Assembly (NCBI GenBank): GCA_947487595.1
Contig: CANKXJ010000045.1
Span: 1 to 6,391 of the forward strand
Length of the DNA: 6,391 bases
Origin: Actinomycetota bacterium
GTDB taxonomy: Bacteria; Actinomycetota; Actinomycetes; Nanopelagicales; Nanopelagicaceae
Direction of reading: 5' to 3'
Part shown: piece by piece, positions 5,842 through 6,391 of the stretch
How positions within the stretch are numbered: position 1 is the stretch's first letter
Layout of the letters: each line of letters begins with the position of its first letter
Position numbers and translations under genes: made by a program
Notes under the pieces: model-generated
Told to the model about the DNA's origin: nothing
The model's database searches: none
The model's input: the letters and a program-made list of their open reading frames with translations, nothing else

Positions 5842-6391
5842 TTCTCCTCCTTGTGGATGATCTTTGACCACCCATGTTCCTTCATTGGTTGTAAAAGATG
5901 AACGTACGTGAATTGGTAAGTCATAACGGCGGGCATATTCAACGCAACGCAAGTGCAGAACCTTTGCACCACTTGCTGCTAGTTCCAACATTTCTTCATA
6001 TGTAACTGTTTTTAACTTACGTGCATTTGGCACAACACGTGGATCAGCGCTGAAGATTCCATCAACATCGGTATAGATCTCGCAAACATCGGCCTCTAGG
6101 GCCGCAGCTAATGCAACTGCAGTTGTGTCACTGCCACCACGACCAAGAGTTGTTACATCTTTTGTATCTTGCGAAATTCCTTGAAAACCAGCAACGATTG
6201 CAATTGCACCTTCTGCTAACGCTTCTTGAATACGTCCAGGTGTCACATCGATAATGCGAGCGCGACCATGTGCTGAAGTTGTAATCACGCCAGCTTGAGA
6301 ACCCGTAAATGAACGGGCTTCATGTCCTAAATTTGTAATCGCCATTGCAAGAAGAGCCATAGAAATTCGCTCACCAGCCGTCAGCAACATA
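5320..6391 (-). CDS. lysC: Aspartokinase, class with two C-terminal ACT domains (5'-truncated by window edge)
   Basis: Phosphorylates aspartate, the committed step of the aspartate pathway. The frame runs off the right edge: 356 residues from the first visible methionine are present and, by alignment from memory to the 421-residue Corynebacterium glutamicum enzyme, about 67 N-terminal residues including the KYGGSS motif are missing. That first Met (6388-6390) corresponds to an internal residue, not the start. The kinase part shows FTGSQAGV (28-35), TLGRGGSDTTAVALAAAL (81-98) and YTDVDGIFSADPR (106-118). The tandem ACT regulatory domains span about 200-260 and 281-350, with QNVS (232-235) and STSEIRIS (313-320) at the usual effector interfaces. 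Positions matching C. glutamicum S301 and T311, known feedback sites, are S235 and S245, so the enzyme looks feedback-competent. It leads the operon and overlaps asd by ATGA. Confidence 0.97.
   Translation of the reverse strand, partial: MLLTAGERISMALLAMAITNLGHEARSFTGSQAGVITTSAHGRARIIDVTPGRIQEALAEGAIAIVAGFQGISQDTKDVTTLGRGGSDTTAVALAAALEADVCEIYTDVDGIFSADPRVVPNARKLKTVTYEEMLELAASGAKVLHLRCVEYARRYDLPIHVRSSFTTNEGTWVVKDHPQGGEMEQAIISGIAHDKSEAKITIVGVPDRTGVAARIFQAIADADINIDMIVQNVSAAATGLTDISFTLPRDEGVDATAILQKLQGEVGYASIQYDDQIGKLSLIGAGMRSHPGITATFFGAMSEAGINIEMISTSEIRISIICRQADLERGAKAAHAAFGLDADSNEAVVYGGTGR
5839..5852 (-). promoter_or_regulatory. Strong internal Shine-Dalgarno and ATG for aspartokinase beta
   Basis: On the minus strand the sequence reads AAGGAGG (5852-5846), AGAA, ATG (5841-5839). 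The seven-base match to the anti-Shine-Dalgarno sequence is encoded by Gln-Gly-Gly-Glu codons in the flexible linker between the kinase and ACT domains. Several other genes here have weak or no ribosome sites, so its strength is notable. It decides the beta-subunit start. Confidence 0.8.

Larger units (their letters stand above)
3188..6391 (-). other. Operon lysC-asd-yqeY-DUF4177-ridA with ATGA overlaps throughout
   Basis: Five co-directional genes are joined by four identical 4-bp start/stop overlaps, reading ATGA on the minus strand at 5320-5323, 4256-4259, 3807-3810 and 3652-3655. With no spacer anywhere, one transcript and coupled translation are the simplest reading. The promoter must lie beyond the right edge. 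Internal ribosome sites are clear only for asd (GGAGG) and for the aspartokinase beta start. Confidence 0.85.

Noticed and set aside
6388..6390. ATG as the start of lysC
   Set aside because: It aligns with an internal methionine of aspartokinase, and about 67 essential N-terminal residues would be missing. The gene continues beyond the edge.
1..6391. CRISPR arrays, insertion sequences, tRNAs, riboswitches, toxin-antitoxin or defence genes
   Set aside because: No repeated spacer structure, transposase motif, tRNA-like cloverleaf or unassigned region is present; every base except 18 belongs to a housekeeping gene. The lysC leader, where a lysine riboswitch could sit, is outside the window.

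Overview
This 6391-bp window is a continuous, extremely compact block of core bacterial housekeeping genes. It most likely comes from a streamlined actinobacterium of moderate to low GC, for example a freshwater acI/Nanopelagicales-type lineage. The actinobacterial call rests on three things. The CRP protein has the mycobacterial/corynebacterial signature (FDPGPRT, DVPGRVAK, GASRETVNKALADF). A DUF4177 microprotein lies next to ridA. The gene order and orientation (acs, thioredoxin-like, nth, crp, ridA, DUF4177, yqeY, asd, lysC) match, from memory, a collinear but much longer segment in Mycobacterium and Streptomyces. The lineage name is inference; the streamlining is visible in the sequence. 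I found no mobile element, CRISPR array, RNA gene, phage or defence gene.

Layout. Left: the 3' two thirds of acs (+), running off the left edge. It converges with a two-gene minus-strand unit, nth followed by a TlpA/ResA-like lipoprotein gene; the acs and tlpA stop codons share the four bases TTAA. Middle: nth and crp diverge from an 18-bp gap (2486-2503), which is the only non-coding DNA in the window. It carries overlapping -10 elements in both directions that suit leaderless transcription. crp (+) then meets ridA (-) stop to stop with no gap. Right: a five-gene minus-strand operon in transcription order lysC - asd - yqeY - DUF4177 gene - ridA. All four junctions are 4-bp ATGA start/stop overlaps. 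lysC runs off the right edge.

Function. LysC and Asd catalyse the first two steps of the aspartate pathway (lysine/diaminopimelate, threonine, methionine, isoleucine). Within lysC there is a strong Shine-Dalgarno sequence just before an in-frame ATG. It would give a 173-residue regulatory beta subunit, as in the alpha2beta2 aspartokinases of Corynebacterium and Bacillus. RidA removes reactive enamine/imine intermediates of amino-acid metabolism, so its presence at the end of the operon makes metabolic sense. Nth repairs oxidised bases, the TlpA-like lipoprotein handles thiol chemistry outside the membrane, CRP is a cAMP-type global regulator, and Acs activates acetate.

I did not find a previously undescribed system. 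The most noteworthy observations are about organisation: near-total coding density, translational coupling throughout, a shared divergent leaderless promoter, a small DUF4177 gene that is easily missed, and the internal aspartokinase beta start.
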